DNA of 64,000 nt from B30-G6 sp964633115 (GCA_964633115.1 CAZWEO010000003.1:50390-114389); one strand, 5' to 3'. Positions 51,235 to 60,606 are shown, numbered from the stretch's first letter. A program made the numbers and translations. Notes: generated by a model from the letters alone, not told the origin.

Positions 51235-52917
51235 TCAGGAAATATCAATCTGATCTGGTTTCATGTGGGTTTGGGCATATTGCTTCAACAGGTCGCTGTT
51301 GATCACCAGGTCGTGCAAATTGGGGTCGATATGCCGTTCTGCTTTAAGTACCGATAAAATTTTGATGGCCTGGGTAAGTTTCATGGGTTTTTTATAGGGG
51401 CGGTCTTTGGCCGTCAAGGCCTCAAAAATATCAGCGACTGCCATGATACGCGATTGCAAGGGCAGCTGTTCTTCACGCAGGTTCCGGGGGTATCCGGACC
51501 CATCCAATCTTTCATGATGCCCGGCAGCATATTCCGGCACCATCTCGTACATCCTGGGAAAGCGAAGTTCTTTGAGCATTTTAAAGGTAACTTCGGCATG
51601 ATTTTCGATGATTTTGCGTTCATCCTGTGTCAGGGTACCTTTGCGAATGCTCAGATTTTTGACTTCATCGGTATTGAGGTAAGGCTTTTGGCTGTCATTA
51701 AATTGGTAGGTCTTTGCTGCAATGGCACTAAGCTGTTGGACTTTTTCGTCATCTAAAAATTCGTTACCCTGATTGGCGCTCCTTAACAATTCGAAATCAT
51801 TGGAAAGCAATTCCAGCTGTTGGATTTTTTCGCGATCAAGTTTGGCGCCCGTATCGGTATTCCATTCACCCTTGGCTGCCAGCTCCAGTTTGTGTTTTAA
51901 AAAGTCGTTTTCAATGGTAGCAGCAATCAGTTCGAATCGGGTTTCGATAAATTCTATTCGATCTGTAAAAGCATGTAGCTTGGTGGCTTTATCGACGATA
52001 ATTTCCGGGGTCGTGATTTTACCGATATCATGCATCCACGCTGCCAACCTTAATTCTTCCATTTCGTCTTCATTGAAATGAATGTCTTCAAAAGGTGGCA
52101 CGTTGGTATCGTTGATCAATTGCGCGATCATCATGGTTAAATCAACTACCCGATTGATATGGCCACCCGTAAAAGGCGACTTCTCATCCATCGCGGTGGC
52201 AATGCTTTTGATAAAGGAATAAAAAAGATCGGTCAGATTTTGAATCAGCTGAGAATTGGTGAGTGTCACCGCTGCTTGTGAAGCCAGGGAAACAACCAGC
52301 TCGATATCATCGGCTGAAAAGGATATGACCTGCCCGCTATCTGAATCTTGGGCGTTTAGAAGTTGCAACACACCAATGATTTCATTTTCGTGATTTTGCA
52401 GGGCGATTACCAGCATCGATTTGGATCGGTACCCGGTGGTCTTGTCATATTCACGTGGTCCGGAGAAATCAAATCCATCCGCATCATAAACATCGGGGAT
52501 GCTGATGGTCTCGCCGGTCAAGGCCACATGTGAGGAAACATTGGTGTGGTTGGGATTGCCCTGCTCGTCGGTCAGCGGTACGCTGGGAAGGTCCACTGGC
52601 TTACCACTGGTCCCGCCAAGCCGGACATTCATGTTGTCGCTTTGCAGGATTTGAAACTGAAGACAGTTATTGTCTTTGTCGAGGATATAAAGCGTCCCGG
52701 CATCTGCATTGGTCAGGCTACGGGCCTCGTCGACGATCATTTCAAGTAGTTTATGGATATTTTTTTCAACCGAGAGGGCCGTGCCAATGCGTGTGATTTC
52801 CTTAAGATGCTTAACAAGCCGATTTTCATGAGTATCATACTGGGCTGACACATAGGTATACGGGCTGATGCTTTCTTGGGAAGAGCCCGAAGGTTCGAAC
52901 CCTTTTGGGGAACTCAT
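51235..52917 (-). CDS. GAF and HD-GYP domain protein
   Basis: 560 residues, soluble. A GAF domain (about 35-215: ITRIGTALSVEKNIHKLLEM, ADAGTLYILDKDNNCLQFQI, IGVLQLLNA) is followed by an HD-GYP domain with FTGGHINRVVDLTMMIAQLI, WMHDIGKITTPEIIVDKATK and GHHERLDGSGYPRNL, then RIMAVADIFEALTAKDRPYK. Between the HD and HH motifs about 190 residues intervene, roughly 125 more than usual, mostly helical. Predicted c-di-GMP phosphodiesterase with a sensory input. Confidence 0.92.
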   Translation of the reverse strand: MSSPKGFEPSGSSQESISPYTYVSAQYDTHENRLVKHLKEITRIGTALSVEKNIHKLLEMIVDEARSLTNADAGTLYILDKDNNCLQFQILQSDNMNVRLGGTSGKPVDLPSVPLTDEQGNPNHTNVSSHVALTGETISIPDVYDADGFDFSGPREYDKTTGYRSKSMLVIALQNHENEIIGVLQLLNAQDSDSGQVISFSADDIELVVSLASQAAVTLTNSQLIQNLTDLFYSFIKSIATAMDEKSPFTGGHINRVVDLTMMIAQLINDTNVPPFEDIHFNEDEMEELRLAAWMHDIGKITTPEIIVDKATKLHAFTDRIEFIETRFELIAATIENDFLKHKLELAAKGEWNTDTGAKLDREKIQQLELLSNDFELLRSANQGNEFLDDEKVQQLSAIAAKTYQFNDSQKPYLNTDEVKNLSIRKGTLTQDERKIIENHAEVTFKMLKELRFPRMYEMVPEYAAGHHERLDGSGYPRNLREEQLPLQSRIMAVADIFEALTAKDRPYKKPMKLTQAIKILSVLKAERHIDPNLHDLVINSDLLKQYAQTHMKPDQIDIS

Positions 52918-53240
52918 ATTCTTACTCCAGAGTGTGTATGATATGCCAATTACCTGTGAGATTCACGCCTTACGCAATCTGCTACTATATCACAATAGGA
53001 TAAGAAGTGTAAATACTTAGGAGTGTTAATGTGAAGTAAAGTGAATTGAACAGAATGAAATGTGTAATTAATAGGTTATGTCAATTTGTATCACAGGATG
53101 AAACAGGGTGAAAATAGCTTAAATAGGGGGGGAAGATTGCATACCTGTTGACGATTTGTTGACCAAAAATGGATGTATTAAAAAACATGAAGTGTCAATT
53201 CGTCGACCCTGCTAATGCTCTTTGGGATAAAATCTTAGTG
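52918..53240. other. Intergenic, AT-rich
   Basis: No gene recognised. Rich in GTGAAGTAAAGTGAATTGAA-type sequence and scattered TTGAC motifs. It carries the promoter of the GAF-HD-GYP gene, not resolved, and the 3' ends of the small genes to the right. Confidence 0.3.
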
Positions 53241-53378
53241 CTAATCTTTTCGCCTATCTGTGCCACTTCTTCTATCTTTTAGAGTTCTTCTTTCGGGAAT
53301 ATAGAAGGCATAAGAGAAAGCCCTTCGATCTGTACCCGATCTTCTACCACCGCTATCAGGGAGTTCTGCCCTTTTCAT
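53241..53378 (-). CDS. Short Arg-rich protein with RRSGTDRR repeats
   Basis: 45 residues: MKRAELPDSGGRRSGTDRRA, a middle FSYAFYIPERRTLKD, then a second RRSGTDRR. Similar short twin-motif peptides occur in many delta-proteobacterial genomes, function unknown (memory of the family). The start ATG overlaps the upstream gene stop (ATGA), which supports translation; an upstream ATG at 53438 lies within the neighbour frame. Confidence 0.6.
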   Translation of the reverse strand: MKRAELPDSGGRRSGTDRRAFSYAFYIPERRTLKDRRSGTDRRKD

Positions 53379-53629
53379 TTTGTGTATTTCCCAGATCGCT
53401 TCCTTGAAACTGAAATGATGCCGATAAAACCAATACAAAGGAGAAAAAATAACGAAAGTAGGTCTATTTCGATGAGTTCTAATGCCCCTAAATAATCAAA
53501 AGTACCTAAATATGGGACTATATCACCACCACCCGAATAGTTGCTAATGATCAGTCTATCAGAAATTACTGGATCACCGATTAGAAGAACCAATATCAAA
53601 ACAAATAATGCGCTGTAGGCTGGCTTCAT
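53375..53629 (-). CDS. Small two-helix membrane protein
   Basis: 84 residues with two hydrophobic segments (about 5-22, YSALFVLILVLLIGDPVI; about 58-76, LLSLFFLLCIGFIGIISV), separated by a Gly/Tyr-rich stretch, then a basic tail. No family was recognised. It forms a two-gene unit with the RRSGTDRR peptide, which overlaps its stop. The ribosome site is weak. Confidence 0.5.
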   Translation of the reverse strand: MKPAYSALFVLILVLLIGDPVISDRLIISNYSGGGDIVPYLGTFDYLGALELIEIDLLSLFFLLCIGFIGIISVSRKRSGKYTK

Positions 53630-53755
53630 TGATCCACTTTTTCTATTCTGGATAAACGAATTTATATCAAAATATAGGGATTTGGAGCGTCAGTAACACA
53701 ATATATTGGATATTTCAATGAAAAAACTCACGGGAGAGGCAACCGGTCCTACATA

Positions 53756-53785
53756 GTAAAAAAGCAGGGTCATATTTGGCCCTGC
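53756..53785 (-). terminator. Terminator downstream of rpe
   Basis: Reading leftward, AGCAGGG and CCCTGCT form a 7-bp stem with a 10-nt loop, followed by TTTTTT. It ends the minus-strand def-rpe cluster. The gap 53786-53957 shows no gene. Confidence 0.8.
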
Positions 53786-53957
53786 TCATGTTCTTTGAAA
53801 AATTGATTTCTAAATTGCGTTTTTGAAAAGATCTATTTTGGAGGATTTAAGTATTCTTTGCCTTCTATCGTTATTATTTCTTCGATCAAAAATATCCCTT
53901 TTTTCCGGGCCTGTATATCCTTGCTTGTTTGGAGCCAGGAACCCACAGCACAGAAAA

Positions 53958-54614
53958 CTATCCTGTTATTATCTCTCTAAAATTTGCAATAGTCTTGGCA
54001 TAATCGGGGCTTTTGAATATGGCAGACCCGGCCACAAAAACATCAGCGCCGGCAGCAGAAATATCGGCGATGGTTTTCTGGTTGACACCACCATCTATTT
54101 CAATAAGCGTTTCAAGCTGTTGACCTTCAATAAGCTGTTTGAGAGCTCTGATTTTTTCGAGAGTACTGGCAATAAACTTTTGACCTCCAAAGCCGGGATT
54201 TACGCTCATGAGCATGACATGGTAAACATTGACCAATTCCCATTTCAAAGTGGAGAGCGGGGTGGCGGGGTTTAATACTACGCCAGCCTTGGCACCAGCT
54301 TCCTTAATCATCTGAATCGTACGATTCAAATGCACGCAGGCTTCTACCTGAACAGATATCAAGTCAGATCCGGCGTCTATAAAGTCCTGGATATACCTTT
54401 CCGGCTTTTCGATCATGAGGTGGACATCCAAGGGCAGATCGGTTGCTTTGCGGGCGGCTTCCACGATCAAGGGGCCGATGGTAATATTGGGTACAAAATG
54501 ACCGTCCATTACATCAATGTGAATCCAGTCAGCCCCTGCGGCTTCAACCGCCTTGATTTCCTCGCCTAATCTTGCAAAATCTGCCGATAGAATGGATGGC
54601 GCAATCAGTTTCAC
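53958..54614 (-). CDS. rpe: Ribulose-phosphate 3-epimerase
   Basis: Interconverts ribulose 5-phosphate and xylulose 5-phosphate. 218 residues, (beta/alpha)8 barrel with KLIAPSILSADFARLGEEIK, DWIHIDVMDGHFVPNITIGP, VMLMSVNPGFGGQKF and EIDGGVNQKTI. GTG 54614 gives the usual length and the usual N-terminus and follows AAGGAA. The frame is open to an ATG at 54707, but this adds 31 non-conserved residues. Last gene of the def-fmt-rsmB-PASTA-rpe group. Confidence 0.95.
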   Translation of the reverse strand: MKLIAPSILSADFARLGEEIKAVEAAGADWIHIDVMDGHFVPNITIGPLIVEAARKATDLPLDVHLMIEKPERYIQDFIDAGSDLISVQVEACVHLNRTIQMIKEAGAKAGVVLNPATPLSTLKWELVNVYHVMLMSVNPGFGGQKFIASTLEKIRALKQLIEGQQLETLIEIDGGVNQKTIADISAAGADVFVAGSAIFKSPDYAKTIANFREIITG

Positions 54615-54761
54615 GAGTCGATTCCTTTTTGCTTCAAATTTGCTGATTCCCCGCTGCGGCTCGACTGAGGCCTTTGAGTAAGCATCAGCCAAATTCCCCG
54701 CCGTCAAGTCTTGCAGGTCATGTCATCATCAAATTGGGATAAGTTCCTTATCAGGGTAAAA

Positions 54762-54947
54762 GTGCGGTGCTTCTGCCCGAAAAGGCCAACACAAAGATTT
54801 CGTAATACCCTGTAAGGACGCGACTTGAGCTCGTCGACAAGTCTTGCTGCAGGGTTAGAAATCTTAGCCGTTTGCCACGTAGCGACGATGCCTTTCGCTC
54901 TGCGGCGAAAGGTACGCGTTTTCATAAAATCGTTTCTACGATTTTAT
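54762..54947 (+). repeat. Modular intergenic repeat, copy 3 (long form)
   Basis: Shares GTGCGGTGC, CGTAATACCCTGTA, TTGCTGCAGGG, AGCGACGATGCCTTTCGCTC-type and terminal ATAAAATCGT/ACGATTTTAT modules with copies 1, 2 and 4. An extra insert (about 25 nt) interrupts the CCCTG hairpin. A minus-strand frame here is only a shadow. Confidence 0.8.
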
Positions 54948-55083
54948 TTTTTGTTGAAAGCGATGTAGCGGTTTTGGGGGGAATTTTCAAGCACGAATAC
55001 CTTTTATCCTTCTTTTCGACCTGATTTCCACAAAATCGAACTGTTCCACTATGAATCCCAAAGGCTATTAGGCGCTACATAGT

Positions 55084-56058
55084 TCAGGGTGTGTTTATAA
55101 CCTGTGTCTTTATAAGCTCCCCATCTTCATAAAGGAAAAGAGTGGCAACGCTTGTGGTGGGAACCAGCAACCAGACTTCTTCCCCAGGGCTCATAAAATT
55201 GTTATATAATTCGCTGGACACGCCCATGCTATCAAGACGGATTTGAATATGTTTTTTTAGAAAACCAGCTTCTAATTTGTATTGGAAGAATCCAGAATGC
55301 AAACCCAGATCTGTTTCTGCTTTTTGGCGCGAACCGGGCTTGCGGTTAACCACCAGGTCCACAGCTGATTTTTCTAAAATGCGGTATCCAGATTTGGGAT
55401 ACTGCCCCACAATAATATTGTCAGATTGACTGGGTTGATAGGCATAGCTGAATCGACCGACCTGCAAATGACTGCGTTCAATCAGTACAACCGCTTCATC
55501 TAAGGACAATCCTTTCAGGTCTAGCATCTGATAGGCACGGGCACGCGTCCCTTGGCTAACCAGCAGGTGTACGCAACGATCACGTTCCACCAGGTTGCCG
55601 TAGGAAGGGGTCTGCGACAGCACAATATCTTTATTGAACATTTCATCGGCAAATACATAGGTTTCGTGTCCTAGGCACAGACCGCTTTCCTCAACCACCA
55701 AGCGTGCCTGGCGTAAGGCTATCCCAATGATATTGGGCATGGTAATGACTTTGGGCCCCTTGGAAAGCAGTATTCTGATATCTCGGCCTTTTTTTATTTC
55801 AGCGCCCGGGCTTGGGTCCTGCAGAATAACATGGTTTTTGGGGAAGCTATCATCATACTCAGAGCCCCCGATCTTGGTGTTCAGCCCCAAATCGGTGAGC
55901 AATTCCAGGGAATAGACAACATCTTTTCCCAATAGGTCTGGCACAACCACCGTGTCTTCGCTCTTGATGATAAATGTCAGGGTGAGATAGGCGCTGGCAC
56001 CGGTAACAATCAAAAAGGCGATTAATAAAAGACCTATTTTGGCGAAGCGTTTAATCAT
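55084..56058 (-). CDS. Membrane-anchored PASTA-domain protein
   Basis: 324 residues. An N-terminal membrane helix (about 9-31, GLLLIAFLIVTGASAYLTLT) is followed by three PASTA domains (VVVPDLLGKDVVYSLELLTD; TMPNIIGIALRQARLVVEES; QMLDLKGLSLDEAVVLIERS). No kinase domain is attached, unlike PknB. PASTA repeats bind muropeptides or beta-lactam-like structures, so an envelope role is likely. The start overlaps the rsmB stop. Confidence 0.9.
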   Translation of the reverse strand: MIKRFAKIGLLLIAFLIVTGASAYLTLTFIIKSEDTVVVPDLLGKDVVYSLELLTDLGLNTKIGGSEYDDSFPKNHVILQDPSPGAEIKKGRDIRILLSKGPKVITMPNIIGIALRQARLVVEESGLCLGHETYVFADEMFNKDIVLSQTPSYGNLVERDRCVHLLVSQGTRARAYQMLDLKGLSLDEAVVLIERSHLQVGRFSYAYQPSQSDNIIVGQYPKSGYRILEKSAVDLVVNRKPGSRQKAETDLGLHSGFFQYKLEAGFLKKHIQIRLDSMGVSSELYNNFMSPGEEVWLLVPTTSVATLFLYEDGELIKTQVINTP

Positions 56059-57416
56059 GATTTTCGTATGAAGCGAACGGCGAAAAACCCATCCATATTG
56101 CCGGTGGGTGGATAGGTTCTGAAATAACCGTCCGCATCGACAAAAGATTTCAGATTGGAAGGAATGTCAGGGGATTTTTCAACTGTGAAATTCGGACAGT
56201 CCTGCTGGAAGGTAGTCGCCACGTGTTCATTTTCTTCCGGTTCCAAACTGCAAACAACGTACTGTAAAATTCCACCGATTTTCACTTGGGGTGCCAAGAC
56301 TTTTAAAAAGGCAGTTTGACGTCGATGGTAGGTTTGCAGATCCATCTTAGATCGGATCCACTTGGCATCCGGATTGCGGCGGATTACGCCCAAACCTGAA
56401 CAAGGCGCATCCAGTAAAATGCGATCAAACTTTCTACGGGGCGTACGGTCAAACGGTTGGGTCAAGTCATGCGAGTTCGTGGTCACAATGGATATACCCA
56501 AATGCATCATCTCAGCTCGAAGTTGCGCCAGCCGCCTTTTATGATTGTCCATGGCGATAATTCGGCCCTGGTTTGACATGAGCTGGGCTATGTGGCCTGT
56601 TTTTCCGCCTAAACCAGCACAGGCATCCAAAATGTTATCTTGGGGCTGTGGATTGAAAAACTGGGAGACCAATTGCGCGGCTTCATCTTGAACCTGAAAC
56701 CATCCGCTTTGATAGGATGACAATTTTGCAACCGGAAGTATGGGCCGGTAAAAAGATATCCCCACATCAGAGTAGGTGGTTACCTGAACATCTTCAGCTT
56801 CATGTTGTAGCAAAGCGATCAAGCGGTCGCGGTCTGTTTTAAGCAAATTGGTGCGTACTGTTATAGGTGGGATGACGTTGGCCGCTTCACACAAGGCTAT
56901 GGTTTCTTGGTCACTAAAGCGTTTCAGCCACCGTTTAACGAGCCATTCTGGAAAGGCATAGGTGGCCGCAATGGCTTCTACTTGATTTCGCTTAAAATCG
57001 GGGAACACCACCTCGCCGACGCCGACACTGGCTTTGCGTAACACAGCATTGACGTAGCGAACCGTGCGGACATCCGCAACCGACTTAGCCAATTCAACAG
57101 ATGTATTCACGGCGGCGGAAACCGGCACGCGGGTAAGGTGTAGAATTTGAAAAAGCCCCAGCCGTAGGATATTAAGAACTTTGGGGTCGATCTTATCGAT
57201 TTTAATGTGAGAGAAATGTTTGATAATCCAGTCCAGCCGACCGCGCCATCTCAAAACACCGTACACCAAGTTGTGAATGAAGGCTTTATCCTGCTTGGAC
57301 TGGCTTCCGGAACTAAACACAGATTCAATGATACCATCGACGGGCACTTCCTGACTATCCCGTTCGTTCAAGATTTGCAACGCGTTATGACGAGCTTCAT
57401 CCCTGGTTTTTTTCAT
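56055..57416 (-). CDS. rsmB: 16S rRNA (cytosine-967-C5)-methyltransferase RsmB
   Basis: Methylates C967 of 16S rRNA. The N-terminal NusB-like domain (ARHNALQILNERDSQEVPVD) is followed by a Rossmann methyltransferase with SAM motif ILDACAGLGGKTGHIAQLMS, motif IV DAPCSGLG (Cys) and motif VI YVVCSLEPEENE (catalytic Cys). 453 residues. ATG 57416 overlaps the fmt stop by ATGA; an earlier in-frame ATG at 57476 lies in fmt. Confidence 0.95.
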   Translation of the reverse strand: MKKTRDEARHNALQILNERDSQEVPVDGIIESVFSSGSQSKQDKAFIHNLVYGVLRWRGRLDWIIKHFSHIKIDKIDPKVLNILRLGLFQILHLTRVPVSAAVNTSVELAKSVADVRTVRYVNAVLRKASVGVGEVVFPDFKRNQVEAIAATYAFPEWLVKRWLKRFSDQETIALCEAANVIPPITVRTNLLKTDRDRLIALLQHEAEDVQVTTYSDVGISFYRPILPVAKLSSYQSGWFQVQDEAAQLVSQFFNPQPQDNILDACAGLGGKTGHIAQLMSNQGRIIAMDNHKRRLAQLRAEMMHLGISIVTTNSHDLTQPFDRTPRRKFDRILLDAPCSGLGVIRRNPDAKWIRSKMDLQTYHRRQTAFLKVLAPQVKIGGILQYVVCSLEPEENEHVATTFQQDCPNFTVEKSPDIPSNLKSFVDADGYFRTYPPTGNMDGFFAVRFIRKS

Positions 57417-58396
57417 GTTAGGACCGTGCCAGTCTCCATGCTGCATCCACACAGATAATCTTTTGTGGCCATGCATTTACCGGAGGCGCCTTGTAATTCT
57501 TCGATCAGGAGTGCACCCTTGCCGGTGGCTACCAGTAATTCATCTGGAAATGACATCAATACGGTACCGGGAGCTTCCTGGGTTTTTTTGTCAAGATGCT
57601 TGGATTTGTAGATTTTCAATCGCCGGTCATCACAAAAAGTGAAGGCGCCAGGCCAGGGCGTGACGCCGCGTATAAAGTTTTCGATATTCTGGGCAGGTAG
57701 TTCCCAATTGATACGCCCGTCTCCTTTTTTGAGGAGAGGCGCATAAGAGGCTTTCGAAGGATCTTGGGGTTTTGGATCAATTTTTCCCATGAGCAATTTT
57801 TCAACCGTTTCTAACAGCAAGTTGGCGCCCTCCTTGGCCAAGGTGTCATGCAGGGTTGCAGCGGTATCACTTGGTTCTACAGCCACGGTGGAAGCAAGGA
57901 GGATGTCGCCGGTATCCATGCCTGCATCCATGGCCATAGTGGTAACACCGGTTTCGCTTTCACCTTTTATGAGGGCCCACTGAATCGGGGCGGCACCGCG
58001 ATAACGCGGTAACAGAGAGGCGTGAACATTGATAGCATGATAACGTGGCATACTAATTAGACTAAGCGGTAGAATTTGTCCGAAGGCGACAACCACAAGC
58101 AAATCTGGCTCCAAATCGCTGATAACATCATGAACTTCTGGCGTGTGTACACGTTCTGGTTGCAGCAAATCATAGCCAAAGCGGACAGCAGCTTCTTTGA
58201 CCGGCGAGGGCATAATTTTGCGTCCGCGACCCCGGGGTCGATCCGGCTGAGTCACCACCAAAGCAATTTCATGACGGCTTTCATGCAGGGCCTGCAAGGA
58301 AGGAACAGCAAAGTCAGGCGTACCCATGAATACAATTTTAAGCCCGGTTGCTTCGATAACTAATCCCCTTAAGTATAACCAAATAACATGCAACAA
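57413..58396 (-). CDS. fmt: Methionyl-tRNA formyltransferase
   Basis: Formylates Met-tRNA(fMet). Has the family start KIVFMGTPDFAVPSLQAL, the SLLPRYRGAAPIQWALIKGE signature, and MDAGMDTGDIL. The conserved region begins at about 58339, but no ATG, GTG or TTG lies close by; the only standard in-frame start is TTG 58396, without a ribosome site. AAGGGG (about 58365-58370) would fit a start at the rare codon GTT or ATC near 58357-58362. So the true start is unresolved. Confidence 0.92.
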   Translation of the reverse strand: MLHVIWLYLRGLVIEATGLKIVFMGTPDFAVPSLQALHESRHEIALVVTQPDRPRGRGRKIMPSPVKEAAVRFGYDLLQPERVHTPEVHDVISDLEPDLLVVVAFGQILPLSLISMPRYHAINVHASLLPRYRGAAPIQWALIKGESETGVTTMAMDAGMDTGDILLASTVAVEPSDTAATLHDTLAKEGANLLLETVEKLLMGKIDPKPQDPSKASYAPLLKKGDGRINWELPAQNIENFIRGVTPWPGAFTFCDDRRLKIYKSKHLDKKTQEAPGTVLMSFPDELLVATGKGALLIEELQGASGKCMATKDYLCGCSMETGTVLT

Positions 58397-58464
58397 TGAC
58401 TTGAACTTTTAGTCATAAAATATTTAATATTATTATTAAATATCATATAATTGCCATGCAAGTT

Positions 58465-58977
58465 TTAGGTGTTCTTTTTGAGCTGCTTCTTAACCCGCCT
58501 GGCATAAAGTTGCCGTTTAAGTGGACTGATCCGGTCGATGAAGAGCCTGCCGTTTAGGTGATCGATTTCATGTTGCAGAACGATAGACAAAAAATCATGG
58601 GCCTCAAATCGAAGGGGATTGCCGTCTCGATCAACGGCCTCAACCAAAATAGAGGTAAAGCGTTTTACATCCGAGCGGTAATCCGGGACACTCAGACAGC
58701 CCTCATTTTCTGACAAGACTTCACCCTCGCTTTCGACAATGCGCGGGTTTATCAGAACGTGCAAAGAACGGTCTTCCTCTGTTGGTGCGATATCATAAAT
58801 CAGCATACTCTTATCGATGCCCACCTGGATGGCCGCCAGACCGATTCCAGGCGCCTGATACATGGTCTCGCCCATATTTTGAATTATATCTTGCAACGCT
58901 CCGTCAATATCTTCAACCGGTTTAGTCGGTTCTTTTAAGAATTTGTCCGGAAATGTTACAATATCGAGTATCGCCAT
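58465..58977 (-). CDS. def: Peptide deformylase
   Basis: Metal-dependent removal of the N-formyl group. 170 residues with all three motifs: GIGLAAIQ (I), EGCLS (II) and HEIDH (III; Cys, two His metal ligands, and Glu). AILDIVTFPDKFLKEPTKPV starts the protein. def and fmt lie together, 68 nt apart, as commonly found. Confidence 0.97.
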   Translation of the reverse strand: MAILDIVTFPDKFLKEPTKPVEDIDGALQDIIQNMGETMYQAPGIGLAAIQVGIDKSMLIYDIAPTEEDRSLHVLINPRIVESEGEVLSENEGCLSVPDYRSDVKRFTSILVEAVDRDGNPLRFEAHDFLSIVLQHEIDHLNGRLFIDRISPLKRQLYARRVKKQLKKNT

Positions 58978-59389
58978 GGAACACTCAGCTTTATGATTTT
59001 TTTACCTGATCCGATTTACGCCAGCTTTACTGATAGATAGTCATTATATCAAACACCAAGAGTGGTCAAGAGACCAAGGGTTTGAGGGTTCAAGCGTGGC
59101 TCGAAGCTTAAAACCTAAAACCTAAAACTTAACACTTAAAACCAAAGATATTATAGTCATTTAGATCGGATTTGCAATGGGCTGACACGAAGTCAAAAGG
59201 GTTACCCGTTCCTATATTGAGCGATTGTCGATGTTGCCGCAGGTACAAGGAAGATGTTGTTCGGCTTAATTCAGGTCTAAGACCAGAGGGATTAGACTGA
59301 ATCGTGGTCAATGCAGGATAACATATGACACCGTAGATGCGGTGAGATCGGCATTCCCAACAGGTTTCAAATTTTAAAATTTGAAACAC
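58978..59389. other. Intergenic with short A/C-rich repeats
   Basis: CTTAAAACCTAAAACCTAAA-like simple repeats occupy about 59092-59150. A minus-strand frame (59129-59389) has no ribosome site and unusual composition, so it is not called. Confidence 0.45.
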
Positions 59390-60463
59390 TCAGTTTAGGT
59401 CGGTCTTTGTAGGTGTTTGGAACATATTAACACCGGTAACAAAGGCGGAAACAAAACCCAATAGTACCACAGGGATTACTTGGAGGGCATGATTGGCCAG
59501 GGTAAACCCAGCGGCGTCCGTTTGAGAAACCCCGAGGGTCATCATGGCTAATATGCCTCCGGCTTCCCAGATTCCCCAATACCCAGGCACTGAGGGTAGG
59601 GCGATGAAGATGCAAATGATGACCATGACGGCCACCATTTCCGGAAACGATATGCCAATACCGGGGCAGCCTAAGGAGAATACGTAATAAGACAAGGCGG
59701 CAATAAACCAGATCATAATCGAGAGCACCAGACAGAGCAACATTCTTGAAGGAGACTGAATTGTGGCAAACCCCGAGGCGAAATTTTCTAGCAGGCGAAC
59801 CAGGGGATCACAAAGGGTATGCCGAGTTTTTTCACGTAGGCGATCGCTGAGAAAAAATAGCAGGTTGGGACTTTTTTGGATTAATCGGATCATGAAATTG
59901 CGGCTCCATGCTAAGCTCACAAGCAGCATCCCGGCAATCAAAACAATGCCAAGCTGAAACATGCCCCTCACTATGGTTTCCAGGGTGCGTTGATCCAAGC
60001 GGGTATTGCCCAACTGCATGGACATATTGGGTTCGAATTCGATCCAAGGATAGGTGATTAGAAAAAGACCAATGATCAGGACGATGTCAAAAGCTCTCTC
60101 CACAGCAATGGTTGCCAGACCGGTTGAAAAACGAATCTTCTCCCGTTGCATTAATATAGCTGGTCGCGCCAGTTCACCTACGCGTCCGGGAAGAATGCAA
60201 TTAATGGCAAAAGCAATCATAACCGGATGGAAACTGGCCCAAAAGTCGATTTTTTTTGTAGGCGCCAGGATCACCTGCCATCGAAGAACCCTAAGGACAA
60301 AGCTTAGAATAATCAGTCCAAAAGAAGGCAGAATCCAAAAATAATTTATCTGGGCAAAATATTGAATGATTTCTCTGGCAGGCACATTTCGAAATGCAAA
60401 ATAAAATCCGGCAATGGACAATAAAAAACCAATAATGAGTGAGATGGTAAGCTTTTTTTTCAT
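59390..60463 (-). CDS. Flippase-like integral membrane protein (LPG synthase TM family)
   Basis: 357 residues with about eight hydrophobic helices. Family tracts of the PF03706-type lysylphosphatidylglycerol-synthase transmembrane/flippase-like domain: INCILPGRVGELARPAILM (AxxxGRxGE type), PSVPGYWGIWEAGGILAMMT and a C-terminal TGVNMF tail. No catalytic C-domain. Probably moves a lipid or lipid-linked intermediate; substrate unknown. It reads in the same direction as ribF, with a repeat copy between. Confidence 0.83.
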   Translation of the reverse strand: MKKKLTISLIIGFLLSIAGFYFAFRNVPAREIIQYFAQINYFWILPSFGLIILSFVLRVLRWQVILAPTKKIDFWASFHPVMIAFAINCILPGRVGELARPAILMQREKIRFSTGLATIAVERAFDIVLIIGLFLITYPWIEFEPNMSMQLGNTRLDQRTLETIVRGMFQLGIVLIAGMLLVSLAWSRNFMIRLIQKSPNLLFFLSDRLREKTRHTLCDPLVRLLENFASGFATIQSPSRMLLCLVLSIMIWFIAALSYYVFSLGCPGIGISFPEMVAVMVIICIFIALPSVPGYWGIWEAGGILAMMTLGVSQTDAAGFTLANHALQVIPVVLLGFVSAFVTGVNMFQTPTKTDLN

Positions 60464-60474
60464 ATGGTCAAGAA

Positions 60475-60592
60475 ATAAAATCGTGTTCCACGATTTTATG
60501 AAACGCGACTATGTCGTTCCTAAGCGAAAGGCTATAATCCCTATCCTGTAGCAATCTACAGGGTATTTCGGGATTTTTACCGAATATAGGGG
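60475..60592 (-). repeat. Modular intergenic repeat, copy 4 (inverted)
   Basis: Reverse orientation of copies 1-3. The terminal stem ATAAAATCGTG/CACGATTTTAT (60475-60499, loop TTC) is followed by the GCGACATAGTCGC, CCTTTCGC, ATAGGG and TACCCTGTAG/CTACAGG modules and a TTCGG-type end. It lies between ribF and the flippase-like gene. Confidence 0.8.
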
Positions 60593-60606
60593 TCTGGGCT
60601 ATTGTC

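Noticed and set aside
53823..54275. Plus-strand frame overlapping rpe
   Set aside because: Most of it is antisense to the clear rpe gene.
54704..54925. Minus-strand frame of 73 codons
   Set aside because: Lies almost wholly in repeat copy 3; translation is of hairpin DNA.
59129..59389. Minus-strand frame of 86 codons beside the flippase-like gene
   Set aside because: No ribosome site, odd composition, and it includes simple-repeat DNA.
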